Positions 23,950 to 34,154 of a stretch of DNA of 64,000 nucleotides are shown in pieces. The stretch is from Stictocephala bisonia (taxonomy: Eukaryota; Arthropoda; Insecta; Hemiptera; Membracidae). The notes beneath the pieces were generated by a model, which saw nothing but the letters and a program-made list of their open reading frames with translations, was not told the DNA's origin and searched no databases. Each line of letters starts with the position of its first letter. The stretch's first letter is position 1. The stretch spans positions 1 through 64,000 of the forward strand of contig JAQJVL010000288.1 in the NCBI GenBank assembly GCA_035578905.1. The letters are read 5' to 3'. A program made the translations under genes and the position numbers.

Positions 23950-24430
23950 TGTATAAATTGGGCCGGATAATAAGTGACCTGTAGGGGTTCCAGTGGCAGA
24001 GGAAAATATTTCCATCGCTGAGCTGCCTTACATCACGGGCGTGATTAACTTCTGCATTGAAGTAGTCGACTTCAGTAACTGTGTGACTGTAATGAACTGC
24101 ACATGTTTGTTTAATGGCTGTTTAGTATAAATTGTTATTTAAATAATAAATAATGATTTTTATTTAATCGTTTTAAGCTCGATTCTATAATATCAATCAA
24201 ACCAACCAATGGTCACTGATGCTAATGATGTAAAATGGGCGGGGCTTGCTGTTGCGCCTTCATCACGCGGCCTATAGCTCTGATTGCCATGACAATATTT
24301 AAACGGAATTACACAGTGGAGGAAGAGTAGTTAACTGTCTTAATTGTACAATTCATTGCACATCACTCACACCCTAAAAGGTTAAAAAGGTCTTTTTCTA
24401 AGCGGCCTATGTATAGAACGTATTTAACAA
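23950..24430 (+). repeat. Dispersed duplicated segment, copy B (unexpanded)
   Basis: Copy of the segment described at 21217. It contains one unit-equivalent of the 70-bp array (CGCTGAGCTGCCTTAC and CGGGCGTGATTAACTTC) and at most a trace of the 63-bp array (GGGCGGGGCTTGC). It shows the likely pre-expansion state. Similarity fades after TTTTTCTAAGCGGCCTA. Confidence 0.7.
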
Positions 24431-24445
24431 TCAATCGTAGTTAAA

Positions 24446-24658
24446 ATGATCTCTTTTGTTGCTGTTTTTGTAATTGTTGTTGTTTGTAGTGAGACAGTGT
24501 TGTGTTTGTTTGCAGGTAAGACCAGGGATGCTATCTCACAGAGGGATGGAAGCACACGGGTGAGTCTCACACACAAGCGGTGCAACTCTTGTACAGACAA
24601 TAGACACAAAGCATGTTCATCCACGTGGACAGTGTGGGGCTGCTCAAATCTCAGATAA
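24446..24658 (+). CDS. Possible small secreted peptide or exon (speculative)
   Basis: A 70-residue frame begins with ATG in a good insect start context (GTTAAAATG). Its first 20 or so residues are strongly hydrophobic (MISFVAVFVIVVVCSET), like a signal peptide, followed by a Cys-containing basic region with CNSCTDNRHKAC. A consensus splice donor CAG/GTAAGA lies right after the hydrophobic part at about 24515, so only the first exon might be real. It directly follows the dispersed segment, has no recognised homologue, and is of a length that could arise by chance. I do not assign a function. Confidence 0.12.
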   Translation: MISFVAVFVIVVVCSETVLCLFAGKTRDAISQRDGSTRVSLTHKRCNSCTDNRHKACSSTWTVWGCSNLR

Positions 24659-24659
24659 C

Positions 24660-25689
24660 GCTGACGCCTGTGCACGCCAAAACGGCCGAAACCGAAACAT
24701 AATGGAAGCGCTGCACCCTAACTTGCCTTGTTTATGTCCTACCTCCCCCCATACTACACACTGTACTCCTCCAGTTCTGCTGAGATTGCAGGCCTGAGGC
24801 ATTTTTCTTATCTCCTTTAAACACCATCAGTACAAAGTGTATAACCACTTACATTGTTAAACGTTTGATTTTGTTTAATTTACGTATGTCTTTGGTTCCG
24901 TCGTTGTGACTGTATTAACCAATCCGTAACTACTATCCTTATTTTGCCAAACAAAGTACTATGGTGGGGGCAGAAACATTATTACAAATAAAGTAAATTA
25001 TTTAAATAATAACTTGGATGCTAGATATTGTTTCTTCATTTTATCTGTTTTCCTATATTATTTTATTAATAAAAAGCGTTTTACAACTATATACAACGTA
25101 TGGTTTGTTGTCAGCTAGGCGCACCATTTTATTTATCATAAAAAGCTGCGATGTATATATATATATTATACACTATATTAATATAGTATGAAGTGTGCAA
25201 TAGGCCAACTGCGTTAAGAATGGTATCTAGTGTAAATTATAGATACAAAACATAGTTTACAGAAATTAGCCTCTACGTAAAAGGTGACAATGTTTAAGAC
25301 ATTAGGTTTATAGTTAAATTGAAGCCTCTAGAAAGTGTATAGTAAAATAAAACATTATTAATAGAATACCTTTAACACATTTCTTAATAATTTGTTATAA
25401 AGGTGTTCTGGAAACCAAATGTATAGAATTTTAGTAGAATAAAAAGTAAAGTTCTATAAATTTCAAAAATTTACTTTTTGAAAGATTATTAAAATTTACA
25501 AATTAATTCTACCAAAATATATTATCAACAGATGTGAATAATTTGGACATTATAAGTGGTTTATTTATAGTGTGTTATAACCTACATGTACCTGAAGATG
25601 ACTTCATAGAAGTTGAAATGTACATCGTACAACAAATTATTGAGAAATGTGTTAAAAGGTATTCTATTAATAATATATTACTATACTAG
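24660..25689. other. AT-rich non-coding, nothing recognised
   Basis: No frames, RNA structures or repeat partners noticed, apart from a short (TA)n run near 25155. Confidence 0.45.
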
Positions 25690-26170
25690 ATTTGTTTGCC
25701 AAGTATCTGCTTAAAGATAAAATATTTGTTCCATTCTGATTTCAAAATTCCAAAATATGTAAAGCTCTTTCTTCCCTCTTCAAGCTTAACTTTGGGTAGA
25801 TGAAGCAAGTATCCTTGGCGGGTGGTGCGTTGCGACACCTCCTCCCGGTACTGAAGCCTCTCGCTCAGGTATCGTGTTCTTTGTACACGAACACGTTGTG
25901 ACTCATGCAACATGTCAGAACTTTGCACGCTGCTTCCATTGAGATCAAACCAGCAGAATCTCGGTAGGGAGTTTAGTTATATGATGAATCCTCTTCAAAT
26001 AGGAAATATAACGAATAGCGGATTTTTGGATTTTCTGAATAAGATGAACATCCCCTCTCGAGATACTGTTGCCATAGCAGTAATACAAAAGTGCATAAGT
26101 TGCGGCTTGGCAGATTCTGGCGGCAAGCCTCTAAATATGTACAAGCCCTTCGGCCTCTTAAGGATGTAAT
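25690..26170 (-). pseudogene. Decayed jockey/CR1-like LINE, 3' end of the reverse transcriptase ORF
   Basis: Read on the minus strand in shifting frames, the segment gives pieces with the usual C-terminal layout of jockey-like non-LTR polyproteins. First comes an IQKIQKSAIRYIS-like piece (family pattern LQKRAIRxI), then, about 80 codons later, TTRQGYLLHLPKV and GRKSFTYFGILK. The latter matches the family pattern NTRxxxxLxxP...SFxYxGxKLYN. Stops and frameshifts separate the pieces, so the ORF is dead. The catalytic palm domain is not present. The assignment is from pattern recognition only. Confidence 0.5.
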
Positions 26171-26539
26171 ATGTGACGTGTCTGTAAGGTGAGGTCACTA
26201 TCTAATACGTATAAACACTCATTTCTATAAACACATACAGTATTAAAACACAAAAATGAAATTATTATCTTTTAAAACATTTACTATCAATCCATCATGA
26301 TCCGATTATGGAAATTCAAATTTATTAACTGTAACAGTAAAAACACACTGTCCAAATAGTTTTTCTGTCTGTTTGGTCTTTTATTTTAATAGTAAAAACT
26401 ATTCTCTAATAAGGTCAAGTAAATGTCTAACTTTTTTTTATTTGTTAAGACATAAAATTAAAGTGAGGTTATATATAAAATCAAGAAAATGTTCAGTGCA
26501 ATCTAGAAATATAAGTAGGATTCCTGAAAAACCACTGTA

Positions 26540-26750
26540 TGTGTATTGGTGGGTGGGTCAATACCACTTTACGTGTATGGGTAGGCGGGTGGGTCAATAC
26601 CACTGTACGTGTATGGGTCAGTACCACTGTACGTGTATGGGTGGCGGGTGGGTCAATACCACTGTACGTGTATGGGTGGGTGGGTGGGTCATTACGATTG
26701 TACGTGTATGGGTGATCAGGTGGGTCAGTACCACTGTACGTGTATTGTCC
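26540..26750. repeat. Irregular minisatellite (TACGTGTATGGGT family)
   Basis: The core ACCACTGTACGTGTATGGGT recurs about six times, separated by variable G-rich linkers of the GGTGGGTGGGTCA type. Unit length varies from about 25 to 45 bp. Frames on both strands here are artefacts of the repeat. Confidence 0.85.
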
Positions 26751-27546
26751 ACCTTAATTAGATGCAGCTGAGGGGTTAAAATAGAAAGTAATTCCCCGGG
26801 AAGAGGTTGTTTTGTCCTGTGCATCAGGTGAGCGAGTTGAGTCACGAACGCAGTGTGAAATGTCAGTGTGAATATCATATAATATAGTTTTTATCTCTCT
26901 TTTGTTTCATATAAAAATAACTTGGTAACAGTGATTTGAAATGGCATGAATGTACAACATGCACGGAACACCGCAATAATTCCATTGACAAGGCATGAAT
27001 ACTGTAACTTTTCCCTCAGCGCCGTAAAACGTTTACGGCCACCATATTGCAGTTGCTGGGAACGCAGCCTGCTGGAGATTCCAGTTTCGCACGCAAAACG
27101 GCCGGACGAAAGGGTATTATCAAATCCTAACGGCAACGGTGTTTTATTCGAGCGGTTTATAGGTGATAATAAAACGAGATTGCATTTGGAGGACGTGGGG
27201 ATTTGATGAAGAGTTGCAGAAAGTGGGTTAAGTGTGGTGTGGGGTGGATGGAGTTGTTTTACCCCGGTACAAAGTGCTCAGTTTTAACGAAATTCTAAAT
27301 ATAAGGAAAAAAAATACATCATATAAAGTAATTTACAATGATTTTTTTCTAACATTGAAAATGTATTTTACTGGATTAATTAATTGAATGCAGTTTTCTA
27401 TTTCGTTTAAATAAATAAAGTAGATACTGAATGGATTGACAATTTGTTACGAAATACTATATTAAATAAAATATATTGTTATGCCCCTGGACTACAATAT
27501 TGACTTAAATATGGCTAATATAAAAAAATATATCTTCAGATAGTAC
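26751..27546. other. Non-coding, nothing recognised
   Basis: A GC-richer patch at about 27010-27140 holds overlapping open frames under 90 codons on both strands, none with a domain. Confidence 0.35.
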
Positions 27547-27775
27547 AAAGTGTTATTTTGATAAAACTCTTGTGCTTACATTTTTTGTCAATTACTTGTT
27601 AAAATTATAATAATAACATTAAACAAACATAAACATAAAACTCGAAGTCCTGCGGTTAACATCCACGGTCTCGGCTCAGGTATGTTTATGTTTTTGTTAA
27701 ATGTTATAATTTTGATGTTGACAAGTAATTTATGAAACATGTAAGCACAAGAGTTTTATGAAAATAATATTTTGG
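27547..27775. mobile_element. Small fold-back element
   Basis: Left arm: TTTTGATAAAACTCTTGTGC through AACAAACATAAACATA. Right arm: TATGTTTATGTTTTTGTT through GCACAAGAGTTTTATGAAAA. The arms of about 90-100 bp are inverted and flank about 45 bp of unique sequence. No coding capacity. It is followed at once by a 36-bp tandem duplication (27771-27842) starting at TTTGGACTATTTGACGG. Confidence 0.6.
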
Positions 27776-27842
27776 ACTATTTGACGGAGGTAAGGTCTAA
27801 TTACGTTTTGGACTATTTGACGGAGGTAAGGTCTAATTACGT

Positions 27843-28769
27843 TTTAATTATAATTTTTCATTGACAGATTACTTCCAAAACATTTATGTTTTTTGGCTTA
27901 CGACATTTTCAAAGAGTATTACAGAGATGATTATTTTGAAAGGTTTTGATCTTTTAGAATAAAACGTATACAATTTGATAACGTGCAACATTTGAAAACA
28001 TGAGTCTCCAAACTATAATATGTTTTAAAACTGAAAAATAGTATACATAATTATTATTACCACATTAAAGTTAATACTTTAAACAACATTATTTTGAAAT
28101 ACCTAATTAAAGCCACAATATTTGGGAAGACATTGTTAAATATGTTTTAATAAACATCACGTTTAAGTCAGTTTTAGAGGACCGGATTACTCAAACTGAC
28201 AGGCTTAAGGGTGCTTTGGATTACCTCACAAAGTAGCCTATCGGAACGTTAATAACATATCCATTTCAATAAAACAAACATGTAGTTAACAGTGTAACAA
28301 AAACATACTGTTCACTATCTCTCGTTATAAATTAATTAAAGCCATAGCGTTTGTTTTCATCGTGTTTTATATAATAACATTCAAAGTTAGTATAATCATA
28401 GGATCAGTTAATTAAACCTGACGGCTATATTATCACCCCTCCTCCCTTAAGTGGGGAGGTAAGTATGTGGACGGCTGGAACTTGTTTTACTCAGAATATG
28501 GAAACTACTCCTGATATCACTTGAACTGACTTCACTATTGAGCTATTTGCAGTTGCTTTTCACAAATAACAATCTTAGTCCGCTCTGGGCGCAATTTCAA
28601 ATCCAAACTTTTTTCACAATATGATGGAGGAAACGCTTTTATTTTTATTGTGTTTATTTTAAAATGTTTATAAAAACAACACGTCTACACTTTCTTGATT
28701 TATGAACACATTTAAAAGACAAATAGCGTTCTAGTGCTAACCCAGTAAAGTGTTGTGGCAGATTGAAGG
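27843..28769. other. AT-rich non-coding, nothing recognised
   Basis: No gene, repeat partner or RNA signal noticed. Confidence 0.4.
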
Positions 28770-29110
28770 TGATAGGTTCTGACCTCAGGCCTCGTAGTAC
28801 CAGAACGGCGGCGGCTAATCGGTCGATATTGACACTACCAGAGGGTTCTGTTGATGGTGTTGGCCGGTGGCCCAGGATTCGAGTGATAACTAGGAATGAG
28901 AACTAGACACCAGGCTTGACAACAATGTGTAGACCCCAAGTTGCCCTGGCTCTTGGGTCGATAATTAAATGGCCCTTTCGAAGGATCAGTCGAAGTCGGT
29001 TAGTAACAAAGACCACACTCGTTCATTTAGACAAATAACGCTTATTCGTGTCTCAAATTCACCCTTATATCTTCTATCGGCCTAATATTTGTATGTAAAT
29101 AAATAAAGTT
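28770..29110 (+). repeat. tRNA-derived SINE copy (diverged)
   Basis: The 3' two thirds match the SINE at 19730: AAGTCGGTTAGTAACAAAGA, a CGTTCATTT block, CACCCTTATATCTTCTATCG and a TAAATAAATAAAG tail. The head (about 28790-28900) is too diverged to show both pol III boxes clearly. Confidence 0.5.
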
Positions 29111-29149
29111 GTATTTTCTTTTATCGTCTACGCAAGTGGTATTTTTTAC

Positions 29150-29290
29150 TTAGTCTTCAAACGTTGTTGAGGAACAACGGTCCAGACCACTCAAGCAAAT
29201 TTGAGTGAACCTCCCAGGATCTGAACCCGTGACTCTCTGAACATGAAGCTGAAGTGCTAACCACTAGGCTAGCAAAAGGCCTAGTGTAAA
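29150..29290 (-). repeat. tRNA-derived SINE head, minus strand
   Basis: Minus-strand reading gives TAGCCTAGTGGTTAGCACTT (A-box region) and, about 30 bp on, GGGTTCAGATCCTGG (B box). Spacing and motifs fit a tRNA-derived head, but there is no acceptor-stem complementarity to suggest a working tRNA. It lies tail to tail with the SINE at 28770. Confidence 0.55.
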
Positions 29291-29440
29291 TTGTTGCTAT
29301 TAATTAAAATATTGCTAGGATCCATGTTATTTAAGTATGGGAGATATCTACTTAGGGTTCGCCATCCACCCTAAAGGCATATGTCACTGAGGAAGTAGGC
29401 TACGTCTACTCGGGGGTTGCGGAGGAGAGTCGTTATCGTT

Positions 29441-29543
29441 GTATACGCGGGGCCCTCTCATGTGTACGCGGGACCCTCTCATGTGTACGCGGAGCCCTCT
29501 CATGTTTACGCGGGGCCCTCTCATGTGTACGCGGGGCCCTACC
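29441..29543. repeat. Minisatellite, 21-bp unit, 5 copies
   Basis: TACGCGGGGCCCTCTCATG or close variants recur every 21 bp, with TACGCGG at about 29444, 29465, 29486, 29507 and 29528. Confidence 0.93.
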
Positions 29544-32120
29544 TATTATGTGACTTTCTATAGTTTTAGATGAAGCACTTTTAACAGAAGCTCGAATCTA
29601 ATGTTAGTGATACCGTAGCTAAGTATGGCCGGAAATGGAAGTAAAGTATATGAAGGAGTTTAGACATATGTGAAGGAAATTTAGTGGTAGGTGGTCACAG
29701 TTGTTTTGTCGTTAGTATATTTAGGGCGTTTATTACTAAGCACTTTTTACTTCCAAGACCAGTACTCCCTAAGTTCAGCTATATTCCTAATAACTTGACG
29801 TGTTCATAATAATTTTAAAGTAACGTTGTAATTATGTATGATGAAGAAATTATTGCTATACGAGTTGTTTATATTGTATAGTATATGTAGTTAATATTAA
29901 ATATGCGAAAATTTGTTATTTTCAGTTTTTCGTATTTTTTTATAACCAAGCTTACTATTGACGTCTCCACCACACTCACAGATAAATAGTTAAAGTGGAG
30001 GAAATATTCAAGAGTCATAATTTCTGTGGCCTATGTATTATTTACATGTTTGTCTGTGAGTCAACGTTATTGAATTGAATATACGCACGATACATCTGCC
30101 ATATATGTAATAGGATAGAGGGCGGACTACTTATGTACATGTACAGAGATAAGTGTAATGTACCACTCTATCATCATAGTAAACTAATCATATGTTATTA
30201 ATAATTGAGAATGTTAACATTCTCAATTATTAATATGAGAACTATTGAGTAGCCCAAAAGAGGTGGGCTATGTTTGTGTGGAAACCCACCCACCCCCGGC
30301 CTGGACAGGCCACATGGTTGTGTACCATGGTATTGATCCAACAGCGGCGTCCCCACCACTTTCATCCACCCACCACCACTGCACCGCACTCACTTTCTTC
30401 TTCTCCTCAACTTATTATTTTATTAATCGCCCTAATTTAACTTAATAACCCTTGACGGCTCGCCACCGTTGTAAATTTATTATGTAACAACGGAGTTATG
30501 TAAAATTGAGTCGCAGCTCTGGCAATAGTTACGTCAGAACTGTTTCGTGACCTAATTCTTTCCCTGAGAAATAACAGCACTTGTCCAACTCAAATAGCTC
30601 TTTCGAGAATATTGTTCAGTTAAGGAAATCGTTAATTGTAATGTAAGAAGTTAATGCCACTGTAGCAAAGCGTGGCAGTACTTATAAATGTTTATTTCAT
30701 GACCCTTTTATTATTTTTGCTTACTCTTTTTTAAAAGTGTAGCATACGGTATCGAAAGATTTTAAATTATATTAAGCCTAAATATCATCTGCTGATGTCC
30801 TTCGTCTTTTTCGGAACAATCAGTAGACCCCATATCCAGAATGTGCTAATGGAGTGTGTCAAAAAATATTTGACAAACGTCTTTGTTTTATTTTTATCTT
30901 CGTTTATGAGTGCCAATATTAGGCTACGTTGTATTTTGTAATATTAGTTATATTTATGACACAGGGTTGTTGATAACCGAAGATGAAGTGCCTACCTAGT
31001 AAGGCATCATACAGGTTGTCGATTGTTGTTTTTTAAGTTCTCCATAACGGACTATTCCTCGTCCTCTTGGCGACCAGTTGAGCGCTCCAAGTTCTAGCGT
31101 TCATCGCCTGCCGCTAGGAGTAGCAAAGAGTGTCTCACTAACACACACAACGTGTTCCCCTCCCCTCTATTTCCGTCACTGTCACTACTTGACCCACATT
31201 GTAAATTGTACAACAGTACAAACTCCTCCATTTATGGTAAACTCTAACATTGAAGTTATTATTATTAATCTACTTTTTCATCCAAAGATAATTTTAAAAT
31301 TTCAATTACAAATTTGTGCAGATGTAATTTATAAGAAATAATTAATTGGTTACATCTTAAAAAAAAAAAACATTCTTAAGTTTACAGTAGGTTGCTTATT
31401 ACCTTTTTACCCACAATAATCTCAACATTTTAATAAAAAATATCGTACGGTTTTTATTATTTGAGTACCTACAATAGCCTAATTATTCACTTAATGTAGC
31501 CACATCTCTTTAAAGACATTTCAAAAATTATTTACCTCAACACATATATTTCTTATAAGAAGACTTTATTTGAAAAATCAAAAATACATTTAGTGGCCTT
31601 TACCTAAATTTCTAAATATGCAATTTTACCGTCAATGGGCTAGAAAATACCTTACTATTTCAACTGTACGGTTCATGTCAAAGTGATCACCGTACGTATG
31701 CCTAATTATTAAACGGCTATTCTAGTGGGCCATAAGTTGATATTATGAAATGTTTTGTGTTTAAAATAGTGAAGAATTAATTTGAGATTTTTAAAATTAT
31801 ACTTATTTAAATGTAAACAAATTACAAAAAGACTACATTTTTTACAAAAAGGTTCATTAGAGCAGGTCTTTGACACTTAAAGTTTTATGACGCGATCATT
31901 ATTATGGACCGCATACTGGAATTAGAAATCAGTTTTTTGCGTTTTACAAGGAGTGAAACGACCTTATTTACCATATAAGGCTACAACTACTAAGATACTT
32001 TATAAATTACGTTGTTTTTAGTTTTTATTATAACAACAATACTTTTGAACTTTTCTCCAAGCATAAAATTCAGCTTTTTAATAGTTTTAAATTATTAAAA
32101 AATGGTAGCTGGCAAAATCA
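29544..32120. other. AT-rich non-coding region with a perfect short palindrome
   Basis: No gene is supported. A 40-bp perfect palindrome lies at 30196-30235, centred on GTTAAC. Frames at 30245-30445 and 31078-31341 lack domains. The rest shows nothing I recognise. Confidence 0.45.
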
Positions 32121-32125
32121 TATTT

Positions 32126-32131
32126 TATATA

Positions 32132-32206
<75 letters not shown>

Positions 32207-32208
32207 AT
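32126..32208. repeat. (TA)n microsatellite running into (TG)n
   Basis: Alternating TA for about 65 bp, then TGTGTGTGTGTG. The minus-strand frame through it is an artefact. Confidence 0.95.
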
Positions 32209-32539
32209 GTATGTATTTGTGAAGGAAAAACTTATTTTTATACGATCCACCTAGTTGTACTTTATTTTGCAATGAACATTAGTAAAACGCAATTTTCTCT
32301 TGGTAATTATTAATTTTATGTGGATTGGATTTTTAATCATTTGTCTTTTTCAATAACTGCTTGATAAGTAAGTATATTGGTGTTGTTTTCTTGTAGATAC
32401 GAACAAGTAGAAAATTTAATCCAGTATAAGGAGAGAAAACTCCCTAGTGCAAGTGTAGTGCAATATAATTACAAGAGGATTCGTACTTTTATATTATTAA
32501 ACTTATGTTGATTTTAATATTAATAACATTTATTTCCAA

Positions 32540-32960
32540 AATTAGTTTATGACAGACTTATTTTCTTTAATCCCTTTGGGGACGTGGGGCCGCAACCAAA
32601 GATGTCTATCTGACGATTCTGGCCTATTTGCTTGATCTCTTACCAGTTCTGTCAGTATTTTTTTGTATATCCTTTTCCATAATTCTCCTCCACGTAACTC
32701 TTGGTATTCCACGTCTTCTTCTTCCTTGTGGGTTCCAATCAAGGGCTTGTCTACTGATGTTATCTTGTGCTCTTCGGAGAATGTGTCCAATCCAGTTACA
32801 TTTTCATGCCCTGATTGTCGCTGCTACTGGGTCTTGTCCATATATTCTTCATTACTGATATTTTTTGGCCAGTAGATCGTCAGGATTCTTTCGAGGCAGT
32901 CGTTAATAAATGTCTGCAGTTTGTGAGTTACAGACTCGGTGATCTTCCAGGATTTTGTTG
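32540..32960 (-). pseudogene. RTE-like LINE, C-terminal end of ORF2 (broken)
   Basis: The minus strand encodes, in order, KSWKITESVTHKLQTFINDC, then ERILTIYWPKNISNEEY, then after a frame change WIGHILRRAQDNISRQALDW (within 32672-32794) and GRRRRGIPRVTWRRIMEK, ending at a stop at 32624-32626. This is the hallmark C-terminal region of RTE-type and related non-LTR retrotransposon polyproteins (LQTFIN-CLRRIL-I-WP--ISNEELW, then WIGH-LRR, then GRPR-TWRR). A further shifted stretch down to about 32545 resembles the terminal LC-PRG segment. The reverse transcriptase palm is absent, consistent with a 5'-truncated insertion. At least two frameshifts make it non-functional. Confidence 0.72.
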
Positions 32961-33180
32961 TTTTCTGATTGATTCTGAAGTTTTATCGTTTTTTGGCAGT
33001 GTGTTGAAAAATCTTATAGCATAATATGTACTTGTACGTTGACTTATTTTTAAAACGTTCAATGGTAACTTTAGACTTTTACAGCGTGTATTGTTTCTAT
33101 TTGGTTGGTATACTATTTGTATTAATTTTTTCTTTGTAAACATTTTTTCTAAGACGTGGTTTGAATGACAGTAGGTCACA
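32961..33180 (-). pseudogene. Jockey-like LINE 3' fragment
   Basis: The minus-strand frame contains NNTRCKSLKLPLNVLKISQR followed by TYYAIRFFNTLPKN. This matches the pattern NTR...LxLP...T...AIKxFNxLP found near the C-terminus of jockey/CR1-like LINE polyproteins. The frame runs on into the RTE-like fragment, so two LINE remnants abut at about 32960, either by insertion or deletion. No catalytic domain is present. Confidence 0.45.
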
Positions 33181-33357
33181 TGTTACATTTTTGTTTACAA
33201 CACGGTGCTAATGAGCGTGTTAAATTACCTTAAACATTTCTCAATGAACACCAAATTAGCCAAGTTTTTGTGTTATGTATATGTTTTTTGTATCACCTGT
33301 TTGAATGCATTCCTAAATCAATGTCAATGTTACTCTTATGAAAAAAAATGAAACGTT

Positions 33358-33494
33358 CAGCTGCTGTTTTTACCCTTTAGGAATGGATTTTCTAGAAAAA
33401 CTTTAGTGAATCTCTATAATTCAAAAGCTAACGTATTTTCAAATTTCATCAATATCTGTTCAGTGATTTCGGAAATTCCGTGATGAGTGAGTAC
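33358..33494 (-). repeat. Dispersed repeat, copy 2 of 2
   Basis: Inverted relative to 5028-5165. Shared blocks include ACTCACTCATCACGGAAT, GTTAGCTTTTG and CCATTCCTAAAGGGTA when read on the minus strand. Confidence 0.6.
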
Positions 33495-34154
33495 ATTGTT
33501 TATGGAATTTATATATATATATATATATCTTAAGATTCGTGCTCAACTATAAAATTAAATTAATTAACTAGTAGGTAAAGTTTTGATAGTATCCATTGTT
33601 AGTTTTTTCTTACTTTTCATTAAAAATGTTTACTGTTAGCATATCACGTGTTGGTAGAATAAAAATACTAATGAACGCCGTAGGACACAATATATTACAA
33701 TATAAGTACAACATGTACAAATATTATGATGGTGATCGATTTCTGTAAACCACTTTGACTATTCTCAGACCAGAAGGGCTTGCAAAGGAATTTCATATTG
33801 TACAATGGAATATTTTCCTAGTTATTCCGATTAAAATGCAATAGTTTTAAACATTAGATTCTAAATTCTAAGTTTGTTACATAATTAGCTATTTAAAATA
33901 TTAATATTTCATCACTGTAAAAATATTGTGTTTATTGTACAAAACTTGTTAACACTAAGAAAACGTTTATTTATTTATTATTTTTTTAAGGAAAAGCGTA
34001 TAAAAGAAATATTTGTTTACAAGTTATCCATATTTTTTATAGTGTTAATGTATGTAAATTTGTGCGCATTTTGTTTGCTCGGGGAAAGTATTTAAAATGA
34101 CAAGGAAAACAAGTAATTTAAAGAGAAAAGAGAAAAGTAGCATTTTTATTATTT
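33495..34154. other. AT-rich non-coding, nothing recognised
   Basis: It contains a short (TA)n run near 33510 and no supportable gene. A MTRKTSNLKRKEKSS-like short frame just before the 141-bp array ends at a stop before the array. Confidence 0.4.
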
